Shown here: positions 7,761 to 16,834 of the stretch, piece after piece
Position numbering within the stretch: position 1 is the first letter of the stretch
Layout of the letters: the number at the start of each line of letters is the position of its first letter
DNA from: Winogradskyella psychrotolerans
Lineage (GTDB): Bacteria; Bacteroidota; Bacteroidia; Flavobacteriales; Flavobacteriaceae
DNA: 64,000 nt
Direction: 5' to 3'
Assembly (NCBI RefSeq): GCF_018860565.1
Contig: NZ_JAHKPS010000029.1
Location: 181,652-245,651 of the forward strand
The notes under the pieces: generated by a model
Database searches by the model: none
What the model was told of the DNA's origin: nothing
Seen by the model: the letters and a program-made list of their open reading frames with translations, nothing else
Translations under genes and position numbers: made by a program

Positions 7761-10331
7761 ATGATTTTTATAAAAAAACGCATTAAGACCTGCCTAGTGC
7801 TGGTTTTTGTCGGAATGTTTTTTCTGCCTTCAAAAATAAGTGCACAGCAAGACACTATTTATTACAATATAGCTTGGAAAGAAACGGTAAAAGATAGTGC
7901 AGCTTTTTTTCGTCCACCAGTTAAAAAGGAAGGCAGTTTATTTCGTATTAAAGATTATTATGCTTCTGGGCAGCTTCAAATGAATGGTTTGTCTAAAGAT
8001 TCTGAAAGAACTATTTGGCATGGTAAAGTAAGTTGGTATAATGAAGATGGAGAAATTTATCAAGTGGCTAACTATAAAAACAATAAGTTAGAAGGAGAGT
8101 TTATAACCTTTTTAAATAAAAAGAAATTAGTTGCGAAATATAAGAAAGGTTATGTTTTAGAAGGTGCTACAAATAGAGAACAAGGAAGCAATGGCTATTT
8201 TATGCAAATTGAAAATGATACTATAAAAGAGGTTATTTATAACAACGATCTTAATGGTATTCGTTACGAAAATTATAGCGTGGTTAAAGGCGCTAGATTT
8301 TTATCAAAATACTATGATGAAAACGGTAAACTAATAGGGCAGCTTGAAACTTTGAAAAACGGTTACACTAAAGGCGTAGAAGTGTTTTATTATTACGAAC
8401 CTATGCGTGTGAAACAAATTAGATATTATCCTTATGAACGTTTACTTGGTGAAACTTTTTTCTACGAAAATGGTCAAATAAGAACAAAATTTGAATTATC
8501 TCCCGAATATAAAAGTACTTATTACACAGAAGATGGTACTCTATTAGGAAGCATTACCTATACTATTGAAAACGATTATCTAAAACCAGAGAATGGTACA
8601 GTATATAATTTTTCGTATGGTTATAAGGATACAAAAGCTAATGAGGTAATTTCTGTAAAAACGTATAAGGACGGAAAATTACAGAAAGACGAACAGCGTT
8701 ATAATGATGGTACAGTTAAATCTTTAACCACTTATAAGGATGCTATAAGAGAATTGCAAATCAGTTACAATGAAAAGGGAGAAGAAGTTGCTCGTATGGT
8801 CTATGATAACTATTATCCATTAACGGGCACTGAAATCTCAGCAAATAAAGAAGTTACTTATCTTGATGGAGAGCTCGTTAAAGAGATTCATTTTTATAAT
8901 AGAACTGATATCGTGTTTAGTGAAAAGACGCAAGACAAAGAAAGGTATTACGATAAGCAGGGCAAAATTATGGGTGTTTTAGAAATTGAGTATCAAAATA
9001 AATATGCAAAACCTATAAATGGTAAAAGGTATTATGTGGGCTATGATACAGATATTTCTAGTATTGAAACATATGTAAATGGCTTTGTTAAGGAGCGAAC
9101 AGTGTTTATCTCAAAATTCATGGGAGAAAATGAAAAAGTAGATTTTAAACGAACAGAGTATTTAGAAGATAATGGATATAATAAAATAAGGGAAGTTGTG
9201 TATTACAGTAATGGTTCTAAGCAGAGCGATACTGAATTTAAGGGCTATGACAAAGTTCATGGTAAATTCTATAATGATAACAATGAACAGATTGGTACTT
9301 ATGATTATGTGACTAAAAATGGGACGTTATATGAGTTTTTTCCAGAGTCAAACATTATTCGCCTAATGAAAGAAGAAGTTAATGGAGAGATCGTAAAGTT
9401 AACTCGATATGATTATGGACCCTATAGAAAATATGGAAATATAGAACCTGTATTAATGGAAGAGATTGACGTTGCTTGTTGCTCAAAATCATATAAAAAA
9501 AATGGTGATGTTTTTGCAGAGGCAGTTTATAAAGATGGAAAACCTTGGGAAGGTACTGTATATGATGCGGCACTTAGAACTAAAGTAACAATTAAAGAAG
9601 GTAAGGCAAATGGTGTATATAATATATTTGATTATAATCAAGAAACTATTTTAGAAGTTGGTCAGATTATAAATGGTAAAAAGGAAGGTGTTGTAGAAAA
9701 ATATGATTACAGTGGACAATTACAATCTAAAGAGACCTATTTAAATAATAAGTTGCATGGAGAAACGATCTATTATGATAGCGAAGGAAAGCAAACTTCA
9801 AGTTTAATTTATAAAGATGGTAAGCCTTTCGAGGGAGTCAAAGTAATTGCCTCAGGTTATAACAAAAAACCAACTGAGGAAAGTTATTATAATGGTTTGG
9901 TGACTCAGCGTGTTATATATGATGAAAAAGGAAAGCGGGTGTCTCAATACAAAGATGGTAAAGAAATGCAAACTATAGCTTATTATAAAGATTCAGACAA
10001 AAAGCGATTAAGCTATACTGTAGATGGATATTATATCAATGGTGAAGTCATTCGTTATGATATAAATGGAAAAGTAGAGCACAAAGCTGTATTTAAAAAT
10101 AATGAGTTAGAGTCTGGTGTCGTTTATCTCACGTCTCGAGATTTATACGATAAACGTATTGCTTATATTATTTTTAATAAACAACAAGACAAACTAACGG
10201 TTACAATGAAGACTAGTGAAGATGAAGTCGTGTTCTTTGCAGAAGAAAGGTTAGAACAGGGGTATACAAGTAAGTATATTAATAAGTTAAATTTATACAT
10301 TTATAATTTAACACCTGAATCTTTGTATTAA
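7761..10331 (+). CDS. Large exported MORN/YwqK-like repeat protein
   Basis: 856-residue exported protein. The N-terminus carries a signal peptide (basic MIFIKKRIKT, hydrophobic LVLVFVGMFFLP, then ISAQQ). Most of the rest is imperfect repeats of the MORN/YwqK type, with units resembling YYDENGKLIG, YNDGTVKSL, YKDGKPWEGTVY and YDINGKVEH spaced about 20-25 residues apart. Such repeats form elongated beta sheets. A short non-repeat tail ends NLYIYNLTPESLY, with no T9SS sorting domain. YwqK-like proteins are sometimes labelled antitoxins, but no toxin partner is visible here and export argues against that. Function unknown; location periplasm or outer membrane. Confidence 0.8.
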   Translation: MIFIKKRIKTCLVLVFVGMFFLPSKISAQQDTIYYNIAWKETVKDSAAFFRPPVKKEGSLFRIKDYYASGQLQMNGLSKDSERTIWHGKVSWYNEDGEIYQVANYKNNKLEGEFITFLNKKKLVAKYKKGYVLEGATNREQGSNGYFMQIENDTIKEVIYNNDLNGIRYENYSVVKGARFLSKYYDENGKLIGQLETLKNGYTKGVEVFYYYEPMRVKQIRYYPYERLLGETFFYENGQIRTKFELSPEYKSTYYTEDGTLLGSITYTIENDYLKPENGTVYNFSYGYKDTKANEVISVKTYKDGKLQKDEQRYNDGTVKSLTTYKDAIRELQISYNEKGEEVARMVYDNYYPLTGTEISANKEVTYLDGELVKEIHFYNRTDIVFSEKTQDKERYYDKQGKIMGVLEIEYQNKYAKPINGKRYYVGYDTDISSIETYVNGFVKERTVFISKFMGENEKVDFKRTEYLEDNGYNKIREVVYYSNGSKQSDTEFKGYDKVHGKFYNDNNEQIGTYDYVTKNGTLYEFFPESNIIRLMKEEVNGEIVKLTRYDYGPYRKYGNIEPVLMEEIDVACCSKSYKKNGDVFAEAVYKDGKPWEGTVYDAALRTKVTIKEGKANGVYNIFDYNQETILEVGQIINGKKEGVVEKYDYSGQLQSKETYLNNKLHGETIYYDSEGKQTSSLIYKDGKPFEGVKVIASGYNKKPTEESYYNGLVTQRVIYDEKGKRVSQYKDGKEMQTIAYYKDSDKKRLSYTVDGYYINGEVIRYDINGKVEHKAVFKNNELESGVVYLTSRDLYDKRIAYIIFNKQQDKLTVTMKTSEDEVVFFAEERLEQGYTSKYINKLNLYIYNLTPESLY

Positions 10332-10350
10332 TGGTGTTACCAAAGAGAAA

Positions 10351-10398
10351 ATCATAAAAAAACCGTCTGAAATATATCTCAAACGGTTTTTTTATGAT
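10351..10398. terminator. Bidirectional intrinsic terminator
   Basis: A perfect 16-bp inverted repeat, ATCATAAAAAAACCGT (10351-10366) and ACGGTTTTTTTATGAT (10383-10398), lies between the convergent genes ending at 10331 and 10411. T runs occur on both strands. Confidence 0.9.
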
Positions 10399-10410
10399 TA
10401 TAATAGTAAG

Positions 10411-11142
10411 TTATTGCTTGACTATTTTTTTAATGATACTATTGCCTTCTTCGTTAGTAAAACGAATAATGTAAGGCTGTGCAGATAAATCTGAAATATC
10501 AATAGTGTTGTCACCAGAAACGATGTTAACTTGTTTTATGTTTTTTCCTAATAAATCATAAAAATCAGCAGTTAAATTTTCATTAGAGTTTACATTAAGT
10601 TCATTCTTCGTATTTGTAGGATAAACATCTAGAGTCGCTAATGAAGATTCATTAATACTTAAACTTGGGTCAAAATTATAGATTACACTTAATGGTGTGC
10701 CTATTTCCATGCCACTAGCATTAAATGCTTGAAATCTAAGCGTCCAGCTCATAGGCGTTGTAGTTGTAGGTGGATTTTGATTCCAAAAATTATTACCAGC
10801 ACTATTGGTTGCTCCAGGGGCAATCATAGCTGCTGTATTTGGGTAACCACTATATAAAGTAACATTATTTAAGCATACACCAGCAAAGCATAACTGAAAC
10901 AATGAGCCATCGGTTCCTACAAGATTGTCAACAAAAATTCTCATATATATGTTTTCGGTAGAAGTATTTGTGACTTTAAATTTCCAGTTACAAGGGTCAG
11001 AATAACCACAACCTGCTTCAGAAAAACTGATAGTTTGTCCATCGGTGACAATACTGTCGTCACTTTTGTCTCTAACTTCAAATTGTGCGTTTGCAGAGAA
11101 TGCGGCTAAAACTAAGCCCAAAAAAAGTAATGTTTTTTTCAT
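10411..11142 (-). CDS. T9SS sorting-domain protein, small secreted protein
   Basis: 243-residue secreted protein. A signal peptide (MKKTLLFLGLVLAAFSANAQ) leads to an Ig-like beta domain with cysteines (SEAGCGYSDPCNW, LCFAGVCLN) that could form disulfides. A type A T9SS C-terminal domain follows: VYPTNTKNELNVNS, DLLGKNI and IRFTNEEGNSIIKKIVKQ. It should be exported by Sec, then moved across the outer membrane by the type IX system and the tag removed. Specific role unknown. It lies directly downstream of the Omp28-type gene on the minus strand, separated by a terminator and its own -7 box. Confidence 0.85.
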   Translation of the reverse strand: MKKTLLFLGLVLAAFSANAQFEVRDKSDDSIVTDGQTISFSEAGCGYSDPCNWKFKVTNTSTENIYMRIFVDNLVGTDGSLFQLCFAGVCLNNVTLYSGYPNTAAMIAPGATNSAGNNFWNQNPPTTTTPMSWTLRFQAFNASGMEIGTPLSVIYNFDPSLSINESSLATLDVYPTNTKNELNVNSNENLTADFYDLLGKNIKQVNIVSGDNTIDISDLSAQPYIIRFTNEEGNSIIKKIVKQ

Positions 11143-11177
11143 AGTATTTTGATTTGTTAATATTGAAGATATCTTTT

Positions 11178-11185
11178 CAAAGATA
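11178..11185 (-). promoter_or_regulatory. Putative -7 box for the gene at 10411-11142
   Basis: TATCTTTG on the minus strand is a perfect TAnnTTTG match 36 bases upstream of the start codon. Confidence 0.45.
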
Positions 11186-11202
11186 GTTTTTTTGTGTTTA
11201 AT

Positions 11203-11236
11203 AAAAAAGGGAAGTCTTTTTTGAAGAGCTTCCCTT
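11203..11236 (-). terminator. Terminator of the Omp28-type T9SS gene
   Basis: On the minus strand AAGGGAAG pairs with CTTCCCTT followed by a T run, 24 bases after the stop at 11261. Confidence 0.75.
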
Positions 11237-11260
11237 AATGTTATAGTAGTATACTGTATA

Positions 11261-13180
11261 TTATTTGCTTACTACAAATTTTGAACTGTATGAAGCATTT
11301 CCATCATTAATGTTCATGATGTAATGTCCAGCGTTTAACTGAGATACAGGTAACTCTATGTTTTGAGTTCCAAATAAACCTTCGTAGTTATTGTTGATAA
11401 CGGTTCTTCCTAACATATCAGTTACAGTAATGTTATAATTACCATTTCCATTTTGGAAAGCAATATTAAGTGTATCTGTTGCAGGATTAGGGTACAATTT
11501 AATTGAATCTATTCCTGATACTTTTTCAATACTTAATGCTTGCGCAACAGTACTTTGTTTTGCGCTTACAATAGAGCCGTCGGTTCCATCAATTAATAGC
11601 ACAACAATATTCATATTGTTAACATCACTTGTAGAAGGAACTGTATAGTTAAAATCATAAGATACATTTTCACCAGTATTAATAACTGCTGGTACAGAGT
11701 TTTCTTGTCCATTAAATCCTCCTAATAATGCTCTACCAACGTGGTTGTAAACCATTTGAGTATCAGGAACAGGATCTGCTAAATTTTCATAGCCACCCAT
11801 TGGTCCTTCTGATCCGCCAGAGTAGTAATTTACTTGGTTATATCCCCAACCAGTACCACCTGTACCTGTAACACCATCTTCGGTAATTATAACACCTAAT
11901 CTATAATTAGCAGCACTAAAAGAAGTGTAAAATACAGCTTGAGCAGAAATGGTTAAAGTATTACCAGATTGAATAGCGCTAGATGATAAATCTACAGGAA
12001 CAATTTCATTAATCTGAATATCATAACCTTCTTGTAAAGAAGCTTGTCCTGGATCTACACCTACTAATTTTCTATCAAGACCAGAGTTAGGCCATCCAGA
12101 ACCAATAGTGTTAACTAAATTAGTGTCATATTCTGCTACCGACATTGGATCTGCATTATGAACAGCTATTGCCACAACCGTATTTGGATAAGTTGTAGAC
12201 ATATAATCTAATCCAACAGTACCTCTAGGACACCATCCACACCAAGTACCAGTAGATTCCTCTATAAGTACAGTTTTTGTACCAGATTGAGTCATGGTAT
12301 TAAATTTAGTGTTTTTTGAATTAACTAAAGGACTAGGGTTGGTAGCATTATTAATTTCTGTTATTGTAACATTAATATCTTTTTCTTCAGCAGTTGGATA
12401 GTTAACCATCGTTGGATGATCTATTGTTGCTGTAGCATTTGCTGCAATGTTTGTATTGATAGTAGAGATATGATCTGTAGTACCATCATTCCAGTTAATT
12501 TCTAACGAAGTAATAGGGTTTGTACCTATATTTTTAACATTAACTGATAATTGATTGTCAACAGAAACTAAAGAGTATCTGTTTAGGTTTAGAGATTGTA
12601 AGACCACGTCCGTTGGAGTAGGAATGGTTCTAACAGAAACGTCATCAATATTTAATCTGAATTGGTCAGTAGTATTGTGATGTCTAAAAGCTACATATAT
12701 AGTTTGACCAGCAAAAGAAGATACATCTAAATCTCTCTCAACATACGCTCCTGTAGCTCCAATAACTTCATTGAAAGTCGTTGTAGATGCGCCTAACGTT
12801 GCAATATCTGAAGCTGTTGCTACATAAACTGTGTAATTTTCGTTAGCCCAATCTTGATCTTGTCCATAAGCTTTCCATTGTAATAAAACAGAACCACTTG
12901 CTCCTGTTAAATCGATAGCTTTTGAAACCATCCAGTTATCAGGAAATAATGCTTCTCCTGCAGGAGGTGTAGGGATCCAAGATGCCGATGTGGCGTGTTC
13001 TTCTTGTACTCCGTCATCTAAATCAGCTGAATACCAACCATTGTTATCTCCATCAGCGTCGGTTAATGTCCAGTTGTCCATGTTTCCTGATGAAAAATCA
13101 TCATAGAAGTAAGTTTGTGCTGTAGTAAATTGCAAGAAAGCAAAACTAAGCAAAGTTAAGAGCGTAATTTTTTTAATCAT
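11261..13180 (-). CDS. Omp28-related T9SS-secreted protein with thioredoxin-like CxxC
   Basis: 639-residue secreted protein. After a signal peptide (ending FLQFTTAQ) comes a choice-of-anchor/MAM-like beta domain (FYDDFSSGNMDNWTLTDADG to about residue 185). An Ig-like stretch follows, then an Omp28 domain that opens with a thioredoxin-like active site, EESTGTWCGWCPRG, Cys314-Gly-Trp-Cys317. The end is a T9SS type A sorting domain (LYPNPATDTLNIAFQ, DMLGRTV, FVVSK). The WCxxC motif in a secreted protein suggests thiol-disulfide chemistry at the cell surface. It shares this motif with the lipoprotein at 15683-16738 and lies next to a TlpA-like gene and a DUF6029 barrel. The partner is not known. 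Confidence 0.85.
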   Translation of the reverse strand: MIKKITLLTLLSFAFLQFTTAQTYFYDDFSSGNMDNWTLTDADGDNNGWYSADLDDGVQEEHATSASWIPTPPAGEALFPDNWMVSKAIDLTGASGSVLLQWKAYGQDQDWANENYTVYVATASDIATLGASTTTFNEVIGATGAYVERDLDVSSFAGQTIYVAFRHHNTTDQFRLNIDDVSVRTIPTPTDVVLQSLNLNRYSLVSVDNQLSVNVKNIGTNPITSLEINWNDGTTDHISTINTNIAANATATIDHPTMVNYPTAEEKDINVTITEINNATNPSPLVNSKNTKFNTMTQSGTKTVLIEESTGTWCGWCPRGTVGLDYMSTTYPNTVVAIAVHNADPMSVAEYDTNLVNTIGSGWPNSGLDRKLVGVDPGQASLQEGYDIQINEIVPVDLSSSAIQSGNTLTISAQAVFYTSFSAANYRLGVIITEDGVTGTGGTGWGYNQVNYYSGGSEGPMGGYENLADPVPDTQMVYNHVGRALLGGFNGQENSVPAVINTGENVSYDFNYTVPSTSDVNNMNIVVLLIDGTDGSIVSAKQSTVAQALSIEKVSGIDSIKLYPNPATDTLNIAFQNGNGNYNITVTDMLGRTVINNNYEGLFGTQNIELPVSQLNAGHYIMNINDGNASYSSKFVVSK

Positions 13181-13258
13181 GTTTTTAAGTATTAGTTAAT
13201 ATTTGAGAATAAAAGAGCTTGAAGATACTTAAATAGCTAATTTTTGCAAAAAATTAAC

Positions 13259-13291
13259 ATAAAAAAAACGGTATTTATAAATAAACACCGT
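13259..13291 (-). terminator. Terminator of the DUF6029 gene
   Basis: On the minus strand ACGGTGTTTAT pairs with ATAAATACCGT (one G-U), followed by eight T. It separates the DUF6029/TlpA unit from the Omp28 gene downstream. Confidence 0.8.
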
Positions 13292-13316
13292 CTAAGTACT
13301 ATTATCTCGGATAAAA

Positions 13317-14966
13317 TTAAAAAGCAACAGTTAAGTTGGCGCTAAGTCCTGTGTTTGAAGGTACAAATCTACATACACCACCAATACATATTAGACCACC
13401 ACGTTGTCTTCCATAGTTAATGCCTAATCTCGTATTGCCTTTGCTATAACTTCCTCCAACACTATAATAATGTATTTTGTCTACTCCGCCGTAATTATAG
13501 TTGTCTGCTACATAAAGTGCCAAACGCGTAGAAAAATTATATTCAACAACTCCGGCTGCCCAATTTTTGCGATCGTCTTCGCTCCATAGGTGTTGTACTA
13601 CAAAACGTGCTGCTTTTCCGTTGTCAAATCGTCTTGTAGCTTCAATAACACCAATATTTGCAAGGATAGATTTTTTTCCAAGTGGACCTCCTTCAACAAT
13701 GGCTTTGTCTACTATTACATTTTGATAGGTTAACACAGAACTCCAGTTTTTAGACCATTTCTTTTTAATTTCAAGATTAAAATCTCTGAACAGTTGGTGA
13801 CCTTTGCCAATAAATTTGGCTTTGTACCATCGGTTTTCAATATTATATTCGGCATCTAAACCTCCCCAATAAGAGAAGTTCATCGCTAGTTTTGTTCCGT
13901 ATTTTCCGCCTAAAGATGTGCCTTTTTTAAAAGAGTAAAATAAATCGAATTGTGTGCCGACTTCTCCAGAGCGTTGGTCAAAAGATTCAATAATTAGTCT
14001 TGGTTGCGGATTGTAAACGTAAAGATTTGTTAATAAATAATCTTGCTGTTTGGTAAGTCCAGGTACATAGTTTACAACCTGTTGGTTGTAAATATTACCT
14101 TCGGCAAAGCGGTCTGAATAAAAGCTAAAGTTTTCTAAACGTCTAAACGTAGCATTTATTCCTAATCCTTTTTTTGCATATCCTGCGTTAACTTGTAAAG
14201 CTGTCCCATCATAAAGTTTGTTGGATGAAATCTGTTCTTCATTTACAATAACATCTGGATCTTTTACAATGGCTTCAACACCAGCATAAAAGTTGTCGAT
14301 AATAAAATCTAAACGTCCACCATAAGCTCCAACTGTAGTGGGAAGTGCTTCGTTTCCATTAGTATCTTGATACCTGTCAACATAACTAGCACCTAGTTGT
14401 ATATCTACAGATTCTATATTTAAAGCTCCGCTTAGACTTAAATCGGCATCTATACCTTGAATAGTACCTGCAGATTCTTCAAAACCATAACGTTGTTTTC
14501 CAAAAACAGCTTTAAGGCTTAAGTCTTTAGTTGCATTAAATTTTATGTTCAATCCTTTTATAGCATTATTTAGTCCTAATTGTCTGTCTTCCCATGAACG
14601 CAATATTAATCCACTACCAAATTGCTCGTAAAAATAGCCTGCGGTAATATCTAAATTTTCGTCTTTATAATTAAAATAATAAGTTGCTATATCGTTTTGA
14701 TTATCATAGATAGGGCTATAACCAAGTAATCCAGATGGTAAGTATGATTCGTATTGAGCACCAGCAGTAAATTTACCAAGATTGTAATTCATTAAAACGT
14801 AATTGTTAGCTCTAAATTGGTCTTCTGGTGCCACAAAATTTAAGCCTTTATCTGTTTGAAGCCATTGTGAATTAGATTCTAATCCACCGTAAAATGAACC
14901 GTTTTCTTGAGCATTTATAAGGTAGAGATTTGACAATAGTGTAACTAGAATAACTATTTTTTTCAT
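13317..14966 (-). CDS. DUF6029-family outer-membrane beta-barrel protein
   Basis: 549-residue envelope protein with a signal peptide (MKKIVILVTLLSNLYLINAQ) and alternating beta-strand sequence over its full length ending in phenylalanine (NLTVAF), as in outer-membrane barrels. It resembles the flavobacterial DUF6029 family (for example YFYEQFGSGLILRSWEDRQLG near residue 110). Two cysteines close together near the end, GLICIGGVCRF, could form or exchange a disulfide. The gene follows the TlpA-like gene by 40 bases on the minus strand. Family assignment is from memory of the sequence pattern; the function is undescribed. Confidence 0.75.
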   Translation of the reverse strand: MKKIVILVTLLSNLYLINAQENGSFYGGLESNSQWLQTDKGLNFVAPEDQFRANNYVLMNYNLGKFTAGAQYESYLPSGLLGYSPIYDNQNDIATYYFNYKDENLDITAGYFYEQFGSGLILRSWEDRQLGLNNAIKGLNIKFNATKDLSLKAVFGKQRYGFEESAGTIQGIDADLSLSGALNIESVDIQLGASYVDRYQDTNGNEALPTTVGAYGGRLDFIIDNFYAGVEAIVKDPDVIVNEEQISSNKLYDGTALQVNAGYAKKGLGINATFRRLENFSFYSDRFAEGNIYNQQVVNYVPGLTKQQDYLLTNLYVYNPQPRLIIESFDQRSGEVGTQFDLFYSFKKGTSLGGKYGTKLAMNFSYWGGLDAEYNIENRWYKAKFIGKGHQLFRDFNLEIKKKWSKNWSSVLTYQNVIVDKAIVEGGPLGKKSILANIGVIEATRRFDNGKAARFVVQHLWSEDDRKNWAAGVVEYNFSTRLALYVADNYNYGGVDKIHYYSVGGSYSKGNTRLGINYGRQRGGLICIGGVCRFVPSNTGLSANLTVAF

Positions 14967-15006
14967 TATAATATGGTTGTTAGCGGTAAGTTAGTCTTGG
15001 GTTTTA

Positions 15007-15492
15007 TTATTTAGAAAATTCTTTAATTTTTTCGTACAGTTCTAGTTCTGCACCAGGACTGTAGCCAGAGTGTTTATAAACAATCTTATTGTCTTTTACT
15101 AAAATTGTAAGCGGAATACTTGAAGCATTTAGTGCACGCTTTAAATCATTATTCGTATCTAATAAAACGGTGTAATCCCAACCTTTACCATTTACCATTG
15201 ATTTTACACGCTTTACAGTTCTACTATCATCTACTGATACAGCTAGAAGTTCTACATTGGTTTCTTCTTGCCATTCGTCGTAGATATCATTAATGGCATC
15301 CAATTCTTTTAAACAAGGTACACACCAGGTTGCCCAAAGGGAAATAATGGTAATGCCATCTTTATTAGTGGCATCTTTTAACACTATGGTTTTACCGTCA
15401 ATAGAGGTTAAGTCTACACTAGGAAGGTCGTTTTGAGCCATAGCGTTTAGACTAAATAGACTTAAGCAAAAAATAAAAATTAGTTTTTTCAT
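15007..15492 (-). CDS. TlpA-like thioredoxin-family protein
   Basis: 161-residue exported thiol-disulfide oxidoreductase. A signal peptide (MKKLIFIFCLSLFSLNAMAQ) precedes a TlpA/AhpC-TSA fold with active site SLWATWCVPCLKE (Cys57-Val-Pro-Cys60). The cis-proline loop SIPLTILV is at about residue 127. It acts in the periplasm, usually as a reductant. It is the first gene of the minus-strand unit with the DUF6029 barrel, which suggests it serves that protein or its Omp28 neighbours. Confidence 0.85.
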   Translation of the reverse strand: MKKLIFIFCLSLFSLNAMAQNDLPSVDLTSIDGKTIVLKDATNKDGITIISLWATWCVPCLKELDAINDIYDEWQEETNVELLAVSVDDSRTVKRVKSMVNGKGWDYTVLLDTNNDLKRALNASSIPLTILVKDNKIVYKHSGYSPGAELELYEKIKEFSK

Positions 15493-15682
15493 GTATTTAT
15501 AATTTGTCGTTTTTAACTAGTACATGCTGTTTGTTATAATATATTCCAGAAGGAGATAATACATTTAACAAGCTTGTATAGTAATAATTTTGAAATTGTG
15601 TTTCACAATATTAGTTAAATTATTTTCAAATGTAGTGATGTACTAAAAATTAATTATTTTAGCAAAAAACAATATAATTGCT

Positions 15683-16738
15683 ATGATTTCAAAAAAAATG
15701 CCAAAGTTCTTTTTATTGCTAATTGTTTTAGTAAGTGTCGCATGTAGTAAAACGGAAGATAATGTACCTTTAAACACTCCAACCACTCAAATTGTTGTAG
15801 ATAAGTTGGTGCGTAAAGCGTCATTAATTAATCAAGAGATTCCTTTTACAATTACAAGTGATTCTGAGGCGGGAGAAATTACCGACTTGGTGTTTTATGT
15901 AAATGGTGAGCCTATTGAAGGGACGTCATTCTCTTCTGATACTATTGGAGATTTTGAAGTGTATGCTGTTTATATGCAGGATGGAGTAGAAGTTACTACT
16001 AATACAGAAACATTTAGTGTTATCATACCCAAAAGAAAAGTTGTTGTAGAAGATTACACTGGTACATGGTGTGGCTTTTGTCCGAGAGTTGCAGGTGCAA
16101 TTTATTCATTAAGTGAAGAAACAGATGATATTACGGTTGTTGCCATACATGAAACAAATAACAATTTTCCTGAACCAATGCATTTTGGACAAATACAACT
16201 GTTAAAAGATGCTTTTGGTGTCGATGGTTTACCTGCAGCGAGATTAAATAGAACTGAAGATTGGGCAATACCACACCCAAATAGTGCTGTTACTAGTATG
16301 GCTGGTTTAGATACTAATTTAGCAATAGCAATAAACTCTGAGGTTGAAGAAGGCGAGTTACAAGTTCAAGTCAATGTGGTTTATGAAGAAGGCTCAGTTC
16401 AAGGAGATAAATTGGTAGTTTATTTATTAGAAGATGGTATTATAAGTGATCAATTTAATTATTATAATGATGATGCTACAAGTCCTTTTTATAATATGGG
16501 AGATATAATCCCAGATTTTGAACATAACGAGGTCTTAAGAAACTCTTTATCCAGTCTTTTGGGAGATGCAATTCCTGTAACAGCCGAATTAACTGAGCAT
16601 ATTTGGTCAAATACAATGACGCTTCCTTCAAATTATGTTGAGGAAAATTTGAGTATTGTTGCTATGGTTGTTAGCGCTGATAACACGGCTAAAAATTCAC
16701 AGCATGCACATGTTGGAGAAGATAAGTCTTATGAATAA
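15683..16738 (+). CDS. Omp28-related outer-membrane lipoprotein with CxxC
   Basis: 351-residue lipoprotein. The signal (basic MISKKMPK, hydrophobic FFLLLIVLV) ends in the lipobox SVAC. An Ig-like domain spans about residues 35-110. The Omp28 domain then starts with EDYTGTWCGFCPR, Cys130-Gly-Phe-Cys133, matching the secreted protein at 11261-13180. No T9SS tag is present, so it is likely lipid-anchored. It is divergent from the TlpA-like gene and completes a group of three CxxC proteins around DUF6029. Confidence 0.82.
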   Translation: MISKKMPKFFLLLIVLVSVACSKTEDNVPLNTPTTQIVVDKLVRKASLINQEIPFTITSDSEAGEITDLVFYVNGEPIEGTSFSSDTIGDFEVYAVYMQDGVEVTTNTETFSVIIPKRKVVVEDYTGTWCGFCPRVAGAIYSLSEETDDITVVAIHETNNNFPEPMHFGQIQLLKDAFGVDGLPAARLNRTEDWAIPHPNSAVTSMAGLDTNLAIAINSEVEEGELQVQVNVVYEEGSVQGDKLVVYLLEDGIISDQFNYYNDDATSPFYNMGDIIPDFEHNEVLRNSLSSLLGDAIPVTAELTEHIWSNTMTLPSNYVEENLSIVAMVVSADNTAKNSQHAHVGEDKSYE

Positions 16739-16762
16739 TTTCTTTTGCTGAATTTCTGTAAG

Positions 16763-16815
16763 AAAAAACCTGAACACTAATTTTAGCGTTCAGGTTTTTT
16801 TTTTTTTTTTTATTT
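16763..16815. terminator. Strong intrinsic terminator
   Basis: AAAAAACCTGAAC (16763-16775) pairs with GTTCAGGTTTTTT (16788-16800) and the T run continues to about 16811. It serves the plus-strand gene ending at 16738 and, through the A run, possibly the convergent gene ending at 16835. Confidence 0.85.
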
Positions 16816-16834
16816 ATGCCTAGTATTTAGTGTG

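Noticed and set aside
7761-10331. Toxin-antitoxin reading of the YwqK-like repeats
   Set aside because: The protein is exported and no partner toxin gene is near.
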